Shown: positions 38,466 through 51,726, counted from the first letter of the stretch. The stretch is 64,000 bases of DNA from Pseudoalteromonas galatheae (GCF_005886105.2 NZ_PNCO02000001.1:1-64000), one strand, 5' to 3'. Translations and numbers: made by a program. The notes: generated by a model from the letters alone, not told the origin.

Positions 38466-39536
38466 ATGCTTGAATTAAAGGTTGATTTAAACGAGCGGAG
38501 CTATCCCATCTTTATCGGTGAACATCTCTTATCAGATGAAGGACGACTTAAGCAGTACGTTGGGCAGGGTCGTCCCGTTATCATCACCAACACCACCATC
38601 GCACCTTTATATTTAGACAATCTATTGGCGATATTTGACGCTCAAGAGCCGCTATATTTTGTTATCCCTGATGGTGAACAATACAAATCACTTGAATGGT
38701 TTGAAAAGATCTCAGCCTTTTTACTTGAACACAATTGTGGCCGAGATACGTGTTTGATTGCCCTCGGTGGCGGCGTGGTTGGTGACTTAACTGGTTTTGT
38801 TGCTGCATGCTATCAACGCGGCGTTCCGTTTATTCAAATCCCTACAACTTTGCTGTCACAAGTAGACTCGTCAGTTGGTGGTAAAACAGCGGTAAATCAC
38901 CCACTAGGTAAAAACATGATTGGTGCTTTCTATCAGCCAAAAGCGGTTTTTATCGATACCAATACCTTAAGCACCTTACCTGCAAGAGAGTTTGCTGCAG
39001 GTATGGCCGAAGTCATAAAATATGCTTTGATCTATGATGCATCTTTTCTTGATACATTAACCGATCGTCATTCTCAGCTCAGCGCACTAGATGCTGAAAG
39101 CCTTCAACAAGTTATTTATAAGTGCTGTGCAATAAAAGCTGAGATAGTCGCCAAAGATGAAACTGAAGCTGGGTTACGCGCATTACTAAACCTAGGCCAC
39201 ACTTTTGGCCATGCGATTGAAGCGCAAATGGGTTACGGTAATTGGTTGCATGGTGAGGCCGTTGCTGCAGGTATGATGATAGCTGCAAATCTGGCTTGTC
39301 AGCGTGGTGCGCTTAGTACTGCGGATGTTGAAAAAATCCGTCGCGTCATTGCGCTTTATCAATTACCAACAGAAGCACCAAGCGATATGACTGCAGCGCA
39401 ATTTTTACAACATATGCGCAAAGACAAAAAGAACAAACAAGGCAAAATTCGCTTTATCCTGCCAACGCAACTAGGTCAATGCGCGCTGGTAGATGATGTG
39501 AGCGATGAAACCGTGGTAACTCTGATAGGTCGTTAA
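38466..39536 (+). CDS. aroB: 3-dehydroquinate synthase
   Basis: NAD- and metal-dependent cyclase of 356 residues, second step of the shikimate pathway. Signatures include IALGGGVVGDLTGFVAACYQ, IPTTLLSQVDSSVGGKTAVN, and the metal histidines in LGHTFGHAIE and LHGEAVAAGM. AGGAGG is a strong ribosome site. The TAA touches the ATG of damX. Confidence 0.97.
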   Translation: MLELKVDLNERSYPIFIGEHLLSDEGRLKQYVGQGRPVIITNTTIAPLYLDNLLAIFDAQEPLYFVIPDGEQYKSLEWFEKISAFLLEHNCGRDTCLIALGGGVVGDLTGFVAACYQRGVPFIQIPTTLLSQVDSSVGGKTAVNHPLGKNMIGAFYQPKAVFIDTNTLSTLPAREFAAGMAEVIKYALIYDASFLDTLTDRHSQLSALDAESLQQVIYKCCAIKAEIVAKDETEAGLRALLNLGHTFGHAIEAQMGYGNWLHGEAVAAGMMIAANLACQRGALSTADVEKIRRVIALYQLPTEAPSDMTAAQFLQHMRKDKKNKQGKIRFILPTQLGQCALVDDVSDETVVTLIGR

Positions 39537-40898
39537 ATGCAGTCGCAAATTTTACCAAGCAGAGCTGCATTGGTAGATAGAATTGCTATGCAATTCGACT
39601 ATGGCCAAAACCTGATAACCTTAGTTGGCTCTTCTGGTCTTGGTAAAAGCTACTTAGCGGAATCGTTTCTAACCGATAAATACCCAGACTTTAACAAAGC
39701 ATTTGTAAAGTTAACTGCAAATACCTCTGAGTTTGATGTGGTTCGCCAGCTGCTTGAGCATAGCTTTCGTAGTCCTCTCATTGATCAGAAGTTATCTCTA
39801 AGTGAAAACTTCATGTTGCTCCATGATGAGCAGGCTTGTGGACCATGCTTGTGGGTTTTAGACAATGTCCGACATTTGACGTCAGAACTTGTAGAGCAAT
39901 TGCAAAAGCTCGCGAAATCTTCTCGCGAAACCATTTACATACTTGCTACGGCACAGCAGCCCTTGTTGCTCCCTGAAGGTTTAGATATTCATATCGAGCC
40001 TTTATCTACACTCGAAAGTAAGCGCTTGATGGGCATGTTTTACAAAGACTTACCGCCTGATGAAGATCCTATTTTTAATACTTTTGTTGCCGAAGCGCAA
40101 GGTAATCCGAGTGTTTTACTTTCTTGGCAGCCGCAGCAAGAAAGCTTGAACCTACGTGCACAAAGTATTAGCGCTTCTCATCGCTCACAATGGCAGTGGT
40201 ATGTTATTGCACTTTGCTTAATGCTAACCGCGTTGATGGTCGCTTTAGTGTATAAGCAGGAATTAAAGCGATACTGGACACCGACTCAAGATAATGAAGA
40301 AACTGTCGCTACTGCTATTGATGCGCAAGCTGTATTTGAAGCGCCAAATGCTACAGTTGAAAAAGTTGAAATTGAAAACGACGTGCAACCAAAGCTGCCA
40401 GCCGAAGCGCCAACGCAAGTCGAAACCGCACCTGTTGATAGTATTTTATCTGCACTAACCGAAGCGAAAGAAGATACTACAAACAACAATAACGTGCTAT
40501 CAGAGCAAGCGAATGCAGCTGAAAAAGTCGATGTTGATGGTGCTCCTGCCACTTTAACACCAAGACCGGTGCCTCAACACATAGAACCTGACCCATTGAC
40601 TGGTAACTCTTGGTATCTCAGTCGTTCAGATGATGAATGGGTGATCCAATTACTAGCGGTGACAGAAAGAGAAATTGCTGCAGGGTTTATGGCGGAGCAT
40701 AACGAGGTAGTGACACAGCAGTTTACTGTCTTAAGAAATGGTCGGACTTGGTTTGTAGTTACTACTGATGCTTATGAGAATTTAGCGTCTGCCAAGCAAG
40801 CGAAGGCGGTATTGCCAGAAGCGCTACAAAAAGGTCAGCCATTTTTTAAGAGAGTGAGTAAAATTAAACAAGAAATTACTCAGTCTCTCGGTAATTAG
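39537..40898 (+). CDS. damX: DamX-like cell division protein (ATPase and SPOR domains)
   Basis: A 453-residue protein with an N-terminal AAA-like ATPase region (P-loop VGSSGLGKSYLAE near residue 31), one transmembrane helix (about 222-243), a periplasmic linker rich in Ala, Glu and Thr, and a C-terminal SPOR domain (about 360-440) with YLSRSDDEWVIQLLA and GRTWFVVTTDAYENLASAKQA. In E. coli DamX joins the septal ring. It sits directly between aroB and dam, the conserved position. Confidence 0.9.
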   Translation: MQSQILPSRAALVDRIAMQFDYGQNLITLVGSSGLGKSYLAESFLTDKYPDFNKAFVKLTANTSEFDVVRQLLEHSFRSPLIDQKLSLSENFMLLHDEQACGPCLWVLDNVRHLTSELVEQLQKLAKSSRETIYILATAQQPLLLPEGLDIHIEPLSTLESKRLMGMFYKDLPPDEDPIFNTFVAEAQGNPSVLLSWQPQQESLNLRAQSISASHRSQWQWYVIALCLMLTALMVALVYKQELKRYWTPTQDNEETVATAIDAQAVFEAPNATVEKVEIENDVQPKLPAEAPTQVETAPVDSILSALTEAKEDTTNNNNVLSEQANAAEKVDVDGAPATLTPRPVPQHIEPDPLTGNSWYLSRSDDEWVIQLLAVTEREIAAGFMAEHNEVVTQQFTVLRNGRTWFVVTTDAYENLASAKQAKAVLPEALQKGQPFFKRVSKIKQEITQSLGN

Positions 40899-40945
40899 CC
40901 ACATTTAGTGTAAAATCGCGCAACCACTCACGACATAGAACGAGC

Positions 40946-41779
40946 ATGCAACAAAAGACTAGAGCCTTCTTAAAATGGGCAGGCGGAAAATACAGCTTAG
41001 TAGAAGATATTTCTAAGCGCCTACAAGCAGCAAGTAATGATGCCGACACGCTAGTAGAACCTTTTGTTGGAGCGGGATCTGTATTCCTGAATACTCAGTT
41101 TAAGCACTATGTCCTAAATGACATTAACGCTGATCTTATCAACCTGTATAAAGAGTTGAAGCGTATTCCGGATGAATTTATTAGTGACGCTAAAAGGCTA
41201 TTCGTCGAGCTGAATAACCATCCAGATGCTTACTACGCCTACCGACAACAGTTTAACGAAAGCATTGATGTGTATGAGCGTGCGATTCTATTTCTATATA
41301 TGAATCGTCATGGCTACAATGGCTTATGTCGTTATAACTTAAAAGGTATTTTTAACGTCCCTTTTGGTAAATACAAAAAGCCTTACTTTCCAGAACGTGA
41401 GTTATATGTGTTTGCTGAAAAAGCCCAGTATGCCACTTTTACTTGCCAAAGTTACAGCCAAGTATTTGAAACCATTCCAAAGAGCGCTGTGGTATATTGC
41501 GATCCTCCGTATGTGCCTTTGAGTAAAACTGCGTCATTTACTAGCTATGCGAAAGGTGGATTTAATTTAGACGATCAAGCACAGCTGGCGAACCTTGCGG
41601 AAACTGCGGCTTTTGAAAAGCAAACGCCAGTGTTAATCTCCAATCACGATACGGTGTGGACGCGAAAGATTTATAATCAAGCGAAGCTAGATGTGATCAA
41701 GGTAAAACGTACAATTAGCCCTAAAGGTAATGGACGGAATAAAGTTGACGAGCTAATGGCGTTATATCACCGTCCGTAA
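40946..41779 (+). CDS. dam: DNA adenine methylase (GATC)
   Basis: A 277-residue adenine-N6 methyltransferase of the alpha (Dam) group. The SAM-binding motif FLKWAGGKYSL is at the start and the catalytic DPPY at residues 186-189, with VEPFVGAGSVFLN between. Dam marks GATC for mismatch repair and replication control. Its place in the aroB-damX-dam-rpe order supports a housekeeping, not a restriction, role. Confidence 0.96.
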   Translation: MQQKTRAFLKWAGGKYSLVEDISKRLQAASNDADTLVEPFVGAGSVFLNTQFKHYVLNDINADLINLYKELKRIPDEFISDAKRLFVELNNHPDAYYAYRQQFNESIDVYERAILFLYMNRHGYNGLCRYNLKGIFNVPFGKYKKPYFPERELYVFAEKAQYATFTCQSYSQVFETIPKSAVVYCDPPYVPLSKTASFTSYAKGGFNLDDQAQLANLAETAAFEKQTPVLISNHDTVWTRKIYNQAKLDVIKVKRTISPKGNGRNKVDELMALYHRP

Positions 41780-41798
41780 TTTGCTGCGGCATAAAGGG

Positions 41799-41993
41799 CT
41801 AAGCCAACACTACACCATTTACAAACCAAATTAAGCCAATGACAAAGACGGCTACAAAAACGATCCCGGCAAAAGCAAACGGCCAAAAATGCTTTTTGTT
41901 AAAGTCATATGCTTGTTTTTGACCACTCTGTACACCAAACATTGCTGCACAGACACTTTGAACTAACGCAAGTTTACTATTGGAAGTAGCCAT
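41799..41993 (-). CDS. DUF2970 small membrane protein
   Basis: A 64-residue protein with a short N-terminal amphipathic part (SVCAAMFGVQSGQKQAYDFN) and one transmembrane helix (about 38-61). The MFGVQS...DF pattern before the helix is the DUF2970 signature. Function is unknown. It lies on the strand opposite to dam and rpe, with ribosome site AAAGG. Confidence 0.78.
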   Translation of the reverse strand: MATSNSKLALVQSVCAAMFGVQSGQKQAYDFNKKHFWPFAFAGIVFVAVFVIGLIWFVNGVVLA

Positions 41994-42031
41994 AGTATTT
42001 ACCTTTTACCAGTTGATTGGCTCAACTGATA

Positions 42032-42334
42032 TTAGTAGGGAGATGAAACTTTACTACTGCTTTGATTATCTTTAGAGCCAAGTAACAGCTCAAGCAAATC
42101 CAAATAATGGAATTGACCACTCGAACTACCGCCAGTCAACCATGCAGCCCAACTGGTGTGCGCTTCTTGCTGACACTCCACTGTATTCATTCGACTACTT
42201 AAATTGCTAGTGCTGCAAGTGCATGCGGAGTAGTTTGCGGCAAGACTTTCATCATTGTCGAAAGAAAATACCCCTGCCGACACGGCTAATACCGCACCAA
42301 GCAGAGCAATCCGTGCTTTATATCTAGAAACCAT
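42032..42334 (-). CDS. small exported protein of unknown function
   Basis: A 100-residue protein from ATG 42334, which has GGGGATAGGG as ribosome site; a longer frame reaches 42394 without one. The N-terminus MVSRYKARIALLGAVLAVSAGVFSF (split here as positions 1-20 and beyond) looks like a signal peptide. The mature part holds three cysteines (CTCSTS and one further on) and is rich in Ser. I do not recognise the family. It interrupts the dam-rpe order together with the DUF2970 gene. Confidence 0.6.
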   Translation of the reverse strand: MVSRYKARIALLGAVLAVSAGVFSFDNDESLAANYSACTCSTSNLSSRMNTVECQQEAHTSWAAWLTGGSSSGQFHYLDLLELLLGSKDNQSSSKVSSPY

Positions 42335-42471
42335 AACCCTATCCCCAGAAGTTAGATATCTTATAATGATACACAATGTTCGTTTATTGCACAATCATAA
42401 AGAACCTTAAATCGCAGACATTTTGGGCAATTTACGGTACAGTAACGCGGTCTTACGTTTAGGGGAAAAGT

Positions 42472-43143
42472 ATGTCTGATTTTTTAATTGCACCATCCAT
42501 TCTATCCGCAGATTTTGCGAGGTTAGGCGAAGATGTTGAAAAGGTACTGACAGCAGGTGCCGACGTGGTTCATTTCGATGTAATGGATAATCACTATGTG
42601 CCAAATTTAACCTTTGGCCCAATGATTTGTGACGCATTAAGAAATTACGGAATTACCGCTCCTATCGACGTACACTTGATGATAAAGCCAGTAGATAGCC
42701 TAATTCCCGAGTTTGCTAAAGCAGGGGCGAGCATTATTACATTTCATCCAGAGGCCAGCGAGCATATAGACAGAAGCCTTGCTTTGATTAAAGAGTCAGG
42801 TTGTAAAGCGGGTTTAGTATTTAATCCGGGCACGCCGCTACATTATCTCGATCATGTGATGGATAAAATTGATCAAATTCTATTGATGTCGGTGAATCCG
42901 GGCTTTGGTGGACAAAGCTTTATTCCACATACGCTTGAGAAATTAAAAGAAGCAAGGGCACGTATTGACGCTTCTGGTCGCGAGATCCGTCTTGAAGTTG
43001 ATGGTGGTGTTAAAGTGGATAACATTGCTGAAGTTGCAGCGGCAGGTGCAGATATGTTTGTTGCGGGCTCCGCTATCTTTAATCAACCCGATTACAAAGC
43101 GGTAATAGACGCCATGCGTCAAGAATTAGCAAAGGTAAAATAA
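42472..43143 (+). CDS. rpe: ribulose-phosphate 3-epimerase
   Basis: TIM-barrel epimerase of 223 residues in the pentose phosphate pathway. Conserved parts are [49 protein letters not shown] and EVDGGVK, carrying the metal and acid/base residues. GGGGAAAAG ribosome site. It overlaps gph by one base. Confidence 0.97.
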   Translation: MSDFLIAPSILSADFARLGEDVEKVLTAGADVVHFDVMDNHYVPNLTFGPMICDALRNYGITAPIDVHLMIKPVDSLIPEFAKAGASIITFHPEASEHIDRSLALIKESGCKAGLVFNPGTPLHYLDHVMDKIDQILLMSVNPGFGGQSFIPHTLEKLKEARARIDASGREIRLEVDGGVKVDNIAEVAAAGADMFVAGSAIFNQPDYKAVIDAMRQELAKVK

Positions 43144-43808
43144 TGCGTTTTGAGGGTATTTTATTTGACCTCGATGGCACGTTAGTTGATAGCGTCGAGG
43201 ATATGTATATGGCGCTCAATTTAACCTTGTCCGAGCTTGCTCATCCAATTGTTAGTCATGCTCTAGTGCGTGAATGGGTGGGTAACGGCATCGATATGTT
43301 AGTAAAAAGAGGCCTAAGCGGTAGCCATGAAGTTAGCGAAGCGCTATCGGACAGTTTAGCGCTCACTGCCATTGAACGTTTTAAAGTGCATTATGATGAA
43401 TTAGTTGGTCAGTATGCGGGTTTGTATCCGCATGTTGAGACAGGGCTATCTGCATTTGCCACAGTGCCAAAAGCCATCGTGACCAATAAAAATCGTGCAT
43501 TTACGCTAAAGTTACTGGATAAATTAAATCTCACAGCGCATTTTGATTGTATCGTCTGTGGTGATGATACTGACAAGAAACCATCACCAGCACCGCTATT
43601 GTTAGCTGCCGAGCGTCTAGGTATACCTGCGGATAAGCTAATTATGGTTGGCGATTCTAAAAGCGATATTTTGGCCGCTCAGGGCGCTAAGATACCTGTG
43701 ATTGCTTTAAATTATGGGTATAATCAGGGATTCGATTTGAAAGAGTTCAATCCACAGTACCTTTGTGATGGATTCTTAGATATTATCCCCATTATCAATC
43801 AACGTTAA
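43143..43808 (+). CDS. gph: phosphoglycolate phosphatase
   Basis: HAD-superfamily phosphatase of 221 residues removing 2-phosphoglycolate. HAD motifs: FDLDGTLVDS (I), IVTNKN (II), KPSPAPLL (III) and MVGDSKSDILAA (IV). Gene order rpe-gph-trpS supports Gph over other HAD enzymes. Its ATG overlaps the rpe TAA. Confidence 0.93.
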   Translation: MRFEGILFDLDGTLVDSVEDMYMALNLTLSELAHPIVSHALVREWVGNGIDMLVKRGLSGSHEVSEALSDSLALTAIERFKVHYDELVGQYAGLYPHVETGLSAFATVPKAIVTNKNRAFTLKLLDKLNLTAHFDCIVCGDDTDKKPSPAPLLLAAERLGIPADKLIMVGDSKSDILAAQGAKIPVIALNYGYNQGFDLKEFNPQYLCDGFLDIIPIINQR

Positions 43809-43833
43809 TTCAATGAAGAAATAAAGGAACGAC

Positions 43834-44838
43834 ATGAGTAAACCTGTAGTATTAAGTGGTATTCAGCCAACCGGTGGTATGACAATAGGCAATTACGTAG
43901 GTGCCATTAACCAGTGGCTTAAACTACAAAACGATCATGATTGTTACTTTATGTTGGTTGACTTGCACGCCATTACGGTTCGCCAAGAACCACAGCAACT
44001 ACGCGATCGTGTATTAGACGGCGTAGCGCTATATACCGCTTGCGGCATTGACCCAGATAAATCGTCACTATTTGTACAATCACAGGTTCCTGAGCATGCA
44101 CAGCTAGGTTGGGTACTGAACTGTTATGCACAAATGGGTGAATTAAACCGCATGACGCAGTTTAAAGATAAGTCAGCAAAGCACGCCAATAACGTCAACG
44201 TTGGCTTATTCGCCTATCCGGTATTGCAAGCTGCGGATATTTTATTGTATCAAGCGGATCAGGTACCAGTTGGTGAAGACCAAAAACAGCACCTTGAGTT
44301 GACCCGAGACATCGCAACGCGCTTTAATAACCTGTATGGCGATGTCTTTAAGATCCCAGAACCTTATATTCCAGAGTTTGGCGCTCGTGTTATGAGTCTG
44401 CAAGATCCGAGCAAGAAGATGTCAAAATCAGACGAAAACCCAAATGGTTTTGTGATGCTGTTGGATGAACCTAAGAAGATAGAGAAAAAGCTGAAAAAAG
44501 CGGTAACGGATTCAGATGAGCAAGCACGGATTTACTTTGATCGTGTTGAAAAGCCTGGTGTGTCCAACTTACTGACGCTACTCAGTGTTGCAACTAAACG
44601 CTCAATTGAAGAGTTAGTGCCAGAGTACGAAGACAAAATGTACGGTCATTTGAAAAAAGACACTGCCGATGCGGTAGTGAATATGCTTGAGCCTATTCAA
44701 GCGCGCTTTAAAGAAATCCGTGAAGATCAAACTCTGCTGAACGAAATCATGAAAAAAGGCGCGGAAAAAGCAAGTATTCGTGCCGAGAAAACGCTTAAAG
44801 CTGTGTATGACGCCGTCGGTTTTATTCCACGCGGTTGA
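43834..44838 (+). CDS. trpS: tryptophanyl-tRNA synthetase
   Basis: Class I aminoacyl-tRNA synthetase of 334 residues. The HIGH-like motif is TIGNYVGA in [16 protein letters not shown] and the KMSKS motif is [15 protein letters not shown] ribosome site. Last gene of the supercluster, followed by a terminator. Confidence 0.97.
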   Translation: MSKPVVLSGIQPTGGMTIGNYVGAINQWLKLQNDHDCYFMLVDLHAITVRQEPQQLRDRVLDGVALYTACGIDPDKSSLFVQSQVPEHAQLGWVLNCYAQMGELNRMTQFKDKSAKHANNVNVGLFAYPVLQAADILLYQADQVPVGEDQKQHLELTRDIATRFNNLYGDVFKIPEPYIPEFGARVMSLQDPSKKMSKSDENPNGFVMLLDEPKKIEKKLKKAVTDSDEQARIYFDRVEKPGVSNLLTLLSVATKRSIEELVPEYEDKMYGHLKKDTADAVVNMLEPIQARFKEIREDQTLLNEIMKKGAEKASIRAEKTLKAVYDAVGFIPRG

Positions 44839-44851
44839 TAAAAACACAAAG

Positions 44852-44878
44852 AAAAGACACCATTTATGGTGTCTTTTT
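44852..44878 (+). terminator. trpS terminator
   Basis: AAAAGACACCAT pairs with ATGGTGTCTTTT across TT and ends in a T run. A second hairpin AAGGGGC-GATA-GCCCCTT follows at 44886-44903 without T run. Confidence 0.88.
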
Positions 44879-45025
44879 GTATTAAAAGGGGCGATAGCCC
44901 CTTGGCTTAAAGCAGATACTAGATATAAGAAAACCTTCCTGTTGAGTTCGTGATAAAATAGATTTATAACGAAGATCTTTACCCCAGTGGCGAATAGGCT
45001 GCTTGGTTCTTTTAGTGGTACCTAC

Positions 45026-45607
45026 ATGCTGTTGATGATTGATAACTATGATTCCTTTACCTACAACCTAGTGCAGTATTTTCAGCACTTAGATGTGGAT
45101 GTGCTGGTAAAGCGAAATGATGAAATCAGCGCCTCACAAATCAAGCAGCTTAATCCTAAATATGTTGTGTTATCTCCAGGTCCTTGTAGCCCTGATGAAG
45201 CTGGGATCTCGCTTGAAGTCGTAAAACGTCTACAGGGACAAATCCCTATTCTCGGCATTTGCCTAGGTCATCAAACTATCGCACAAGCTTTAGGTGGCAA
45301 AGTCATTCGAGCAAAACAAGTGATGCATGGTAAGACGTCTCAAGTGCACCATAACAACATAGGCGTATTTCAAGGCCTACCATCACCATACGAAGTATGC
45401 CGTTACCACTCTTTGGTTGTTGAGCAAAGTAGCTTACCAAATGCTCTAGCCGTAACGGCTTGGACACAGACACAAGAGGGGGAGCGTGATGAAATTATGG
45501 GGCTCTTGGCATCCGATAGAGCACTTGAAGGTGTGCAATTTCACCCAGAAGCTATCCTCACGGAACACGGCTTAGCATTACTTGATAACTTTATAAAACG
45601 CTTCTAA
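45026..45607 (+). CDS. pabA: aminodeoxychorismate/anthranilate synthase glutamine amidotransferase subunit
   Basis: Class I glutamine amidotransferase of 193 residues. Catalytic cysteine in GICLGHQTIAQALGG, catalytic His/Glu in VQFHPEAIL, plus LSPGPCSPDEAG and VMHGKTS. It closely follows E. coli PabA in sequence (VLVKRNDE, RYHSLVVE) and may serve both folate and tryptophan routes, as in some bacteria. The open frame reaches 44987, but MLLMIDNYDSF is the family start. Confidence 0.92.
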   Translation: MLLMIDNYDSFTYNLVQYFQHLDVDVLVKRNDEISASQIKQLNPKYVVLSPGPCSPDEAGISLEVVKRLQGQIPILGICLGHQTIAQALGGKVIRAKQVMHGKTSQVHHNNIGVFQGLPSPYEVCRYHSLVVEQSSLPNALAVTAWTQTQEGERDEIMGLLASDRALEGVQFHPEAILTEHGLALLDNFIKRF

Positions 45608-45820
45608 AGTTTAAACAAAACCAACAGGATTTCGCCTAAGTGTTATACATCCATATTTACTGCGCTTTTGCTGGTTAGACTGGTTTTTGATACATAACTT
45701 TTTGATTCTATTGTGCGCAATATCAAATCATAATATTGCTTTTACTGGTATAATGTTGGTCAGTAAGACGATTCTGTTGAGTGCTTAACTCAGTATTTTT
45801 CTTTTAGATAAGTAGCATGC

Positions 45821-46996
45821 ATGACGCAAGAAAATAAGCAAATTAGAATGGCACAAGCGCTATCCGAGCGTGCCCATGACCTTCTTATCAGCCTCAACTT
45901 TGCGCAAAAGCAAATAGGCTATATCCACACGTTTGATATTAGCTACGGTGAGAATATCGCCCAGCGCACTATGCTAGAGGTGGAAATTGCTGCGGCTGCC
46001 AAACGACAAGAAAGTAGTACAAGTCATCACAAATATATTGCTAAAGCGAGTAAGCATCTACATTCCGTTATCGAAGAAGCTATCACAAAGCAGCTGCATG
46101 ACCTTGATAATATCTATCATGAAGTGATTGGTATTCAAGACTCCGTTCCTGCGATCTTAGATATTCTTGCCGTGCGCTCAGCTTCGGTTGGGCGCTTAGA
46201 GCCTTTGGTCAATGACTTAAGTTGGTTGGGTCGTGAGCTGGTTTCGCTAGTCAACTTGCCACAATATCGCAAAAAAAACAGCAAAGGTACGTCTATTAAG
46301 GTCGACACGCCGGCATTAGCTTTAAGGTATTTAGGCCTTGAGAACTTGCAAATGGTCATCCCGACAATGGCGGTGAGACATTGGATGCCGCATGCTACAG
46401 AACCATTTGGTTTAATGAAGCGTAAATTACGCGAGCTGAGCATGAGCACGGCTATTGCGGCAAAAGAACTGGCGCCATTTTTTGGGGTAAAAGAGCAACA
46501 TGCATTTACTTTGGGCATGTTACTGGAGCTTGGGAAAGTGGCCTTGATCCGTCTTTATTTACGGACCTTCGAAAAGGTATGGCAAGCCAAGGTACAAATA
46601 GCACGAGACAAAAAGCAAAAAGACCTACACACCGCATTAATGGAGTTATCTCCTGATCCGTTATTTTTACGTAACTTGTTGATTGAACACTCGGCAGAGA
46701 TTTCACGTAAGTTAATTGAAAAAATGGAGTTACGTTATTTGCCCTTTAATGCCGTCATGGAAGAGTATGCGCAAACTTATCTACCTAATGCGCATAAAAA
46801 CATTACCGACCCACTACCTTTGACGCAAGTGATGCAAAAAGCCTATGGCTACGGACAACTACTTGTTTTAAAAGATAGTCAGTTGATTGAAGACGATGAA
46901 GCGGAAATTTTGCTCAATCATTTGGAACTTACCGAGGAAATGCGTCAACAGCTGGCAAAATGTGCGTTCCATAACCTACAGTTGACGATTTTGTAA
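45821..46996 (+). CDS. HDOD domain protein
   Basis: A 391-residue cytoplasmic protein. The region about 95-330 has the HDOD pattern: DSVPAILDILAVRSASVGRLEPLVNDLSWLG, VNLPQYR, ALRYLGLENLQMVIPTMA and AFTLGMLLELGKVALIRLY. HDOD proteins are HD-like domains mostly lacking metal ligands and act in signalling. The specific role is unknown. It stands alone between pabA and astC. Confidence 0.8.
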   Translation: MTQENKQIRMAQALSERAHDLLISLNFAQKQIGYIHTFDISYGENIAQRTMLEVEIAAAAKRQESSTSHHKYIAKASKHLHSVIEEAITKQLHDLDNIYHEVIGIQDSVPAILDILAVRSASVGRLEPLVNDLSWLGRELVSLVNLPQYRKKNSKGTSIKVDTPALALRYLGLENLQMVIPTMAVRHWMPHATEPFGLMKRKLRELSMSTAIAAKELAPFFGVKEQHAFTLGMLLELGKVALIRLYLRTFEKVWQAKVQIARDKKQKDLHTALMELSPDPLFLRNLLIEHSAEISRKLIEKMELRYLPFNAVMEEYAQTYLPNAHKNITDPLPLTQVMQKAYGYGQLLVLKDSQLIEDDEAEILLNHLELTEEMRQQLAKCAFHNLQLTIL

Positions 46997-48565
<1,569 letters not shown>

Positions 48566-48632
48566 TACTGGTTGCAAGGTCACCTTTTGGTGGCCTTGTT
48601 GTTATCCACATTTTTGAGGAGTAAGCGGGCTC

Positions 48633-49646
48633 ATGATGATCCTTCGCCCAATCCAAGAAAGCGATTATCCAGCGCTTTTAAACATTGCTCACGAATCAGG
48701 CCACGGTTTTACCTCTTTGCCTGTAAACGAAGAGCTATTACAGAAGAAGATTGCACGCTCTGTTGCTTCATTTGGTAAGCAAGCAGACAAGCCTTTTGAT
48801 GAAGGTTATTTATTTGTATTAGAAGATACAGAAACAGGCGAGGTGGTTGGTACCAGCGGTATCGAAGCTGCGGTTGGTTTAGATGATGCGTTTTATCATT
48901 ATCACCTAAGCAAAGTGATCCACTCTTCACGCACACTCGATGTTTATAAAGCAGTGGATATTTTAACGCTATGTAACGACTACACTGGCGCGACTGAATT
49001 ATGCACCCTGTTTTTGAAAGATGGCTATCGCAAAGGCGCAAATGGCAAACTGTTGTCTCGCTCTCGCTTTATGTTCATTAATCAACATCGTGACCGTTTT
49101 GCTGAGACTGTTATCGCGGAAATGCGTGGTGTTTCTAACGAGCAAGGCGAAAGTCCGTTCTGGCAATGGCTTGAAGAGCACTTCTTCTCGATGGACTTCC
49201 CGACAGCGGATTATCTAACGGGGATCGGCCAAAAGGTCTTTATTGCTGAGTTAATGCCTAAGTATCCAATCTACGTAAATCTGCTTAGTAAAGAAGCACA
49301 AGCGGTGATTGGTGAGGTTCATGATAATACACGTCCTGCTATTGAGCTATTAAAGAGCGAAGGTTTCACATTTAATGGTTATGTTGATATCTTCGACGCG
49401 GGTCCAACTGTGGAAGCAAAAGTGGGGAATATCCGCACAGTTCGCAATAGTGAAACTCGTACTGTAAAAATAGGCGAAAGCAACGGTGGATTCCCTGTTA
49501 TGGTCGCAAATGGTAAACTTGTTGATTATCGCGCAGCGGTAATCGAGTTAGCCCTGACTGATAGCAATGAAGTAACGCTTGCTCCACATGTTGCCGCGGC
49601 GCTAAAAGTTGAAGAAGGCGATCAAGTAAGCCTAGCAAAGATTTAA
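48633..49646 (+). CDS. astA: arginine N-succinyltransferase
   Basis: Cytoplasmic acyltransferase of 337 residues transferring succinyl from succinyl-CoA to arginine, the entry step of the AST pathway. The family start MILRPIQESDYPALLNIA and the central LCTLFLKDGYRKGANGKLLSRSRF are recognisable. GGAG ribosome site; starts at one of two tandem ATG codons. Middle gene of astCAD. Confidence 0.94.
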   Translation: MMILRPIQESDYPALLNIAHESGHGFTSLPVNEELLQKKIARSVASFGKQADKPFDEGYLFVLEDTETGEVVGTSGIEAAVGLDDAFYHYHLSKVIHSSRTLDVYKAVDILTLCNDYTGATELCTLFLKDGYRKGANGKLLSRSRFMFINQHRDRFAETVIAEMRGVSNEQGESPFWQWLEEHFFSMDFPTADYLTGIGQKVFIAELMPKYPIYVNLLSKEAQAVIGEVHDNTRPAIELLKSEGFTFNGYVDIFDAGPTVEAKVGNIRTVRNSETRTVKIGESNGGFPVMVANGKLVDYRAAVIELALTDSNEVTLAPHVAAALKVEEGDQVSLAKI

Positions 49647-51134
<1,488 letters not shown>

Positions 51135-51173
51135 AATATCAATATTGAGGTTTACTCAATAAAAATTGAAAAG

Positions 51174-51197
51174 AAAAGCAGCTTCGGCTGCTTTTTT
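51174..51197 (+). terminator. ast operon terminator
   Basis: AAAAGCAGC-TTCG-GCTGCTTTT, a stable UUCG-type tetraloop hairpin followed by T, about 40 bp after astD. A smaller TATTGAG/CTCAATA hairpin lies before it at about 51143-51161. Confidence 0.9.
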
Positions 51198-51286
51198 GTG
51201 TCTAGTTGACTACAAAGGTAGCAATCGAAAAAACTTTCTGCTTAAATCAATAGGAGATGTCTTTGATAGGTTCGGGTGAGCAAAGT

Positions 51287-51622
51287 ATGGTTTTAGATAA
51301 ACAAGGGTACGATGATTTAGTCATGTATTTGACGCAAAACTTAGCCTTGTTTGAGAAGTCTGGGACGGTAGAACCAGGGGCTCCAACAGTCATGGAATTA
51401 ATCGAAGATGTGATCGCCGAAAACGTTATTCGTATATGCGAGCAACACTCTGAGTTGTCTACAGAGCAGCGCAGTATGATTGTGCGTGAGGTGGACGGCA
51501 TTGTGTACGACTTACAAGAAGTGCTATCAAGCGTCGTGGATAGACGTGTCACCGTAGAACAAAAAGAGTTTATAGAAGAGTTCGCAGGTTTGGTTAAAAA
51601 CCTGTTTGATTCTGCTGTATAG
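51287..51622 (+). CDS. DUF3802 family protein
   Basis: A mainly helical, acidic protein of 111 residues from ATG 51287 (GGTGAG seven bases upstream). ATG 51257 has AGGAG touching it and is unlikely, while TTG 51263 has AGGAG at ideal spacing and cannot be excluded. VLDKQGYDDLVMYLTQNLALFE is the DUF3802 opening seen in Vibrio and Shewanella relatives. Function is unknown. Confidence 0.75.
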   Translation: MVLDKQGYDDLVMYLTQNLALFEKSGTVEPGAPTVMELIEDVIAENVIRICEQHSELSTEQRSMIVREVDGIVYDLQEVLSSVVDRRVTVEQKEFIEEFAGLVKNLFDSAV

Positions 51623-51685
51623 CTTGGCACAATCACTATCGACAGTGTAAACAAACACACTTAGAGGCAATTCTAGGTTTAAGAT

Positions 51686-51706
51686 ACACCGCCATTTGGC
51701 GGTGTT
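51686..51706. terminator. possible terminator or leader hairpin before the OsmC-like gene
   Basis: ACACCGCC-ATTT-GGCGGTGT is a perfect 8-bp stem but lacks a long T run on either side. It lies between the DUF3802 stop and the next start. Confidence 0.5.
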
Positions 51707-51726
51707 ATGCTTTATAGAGGATAACT

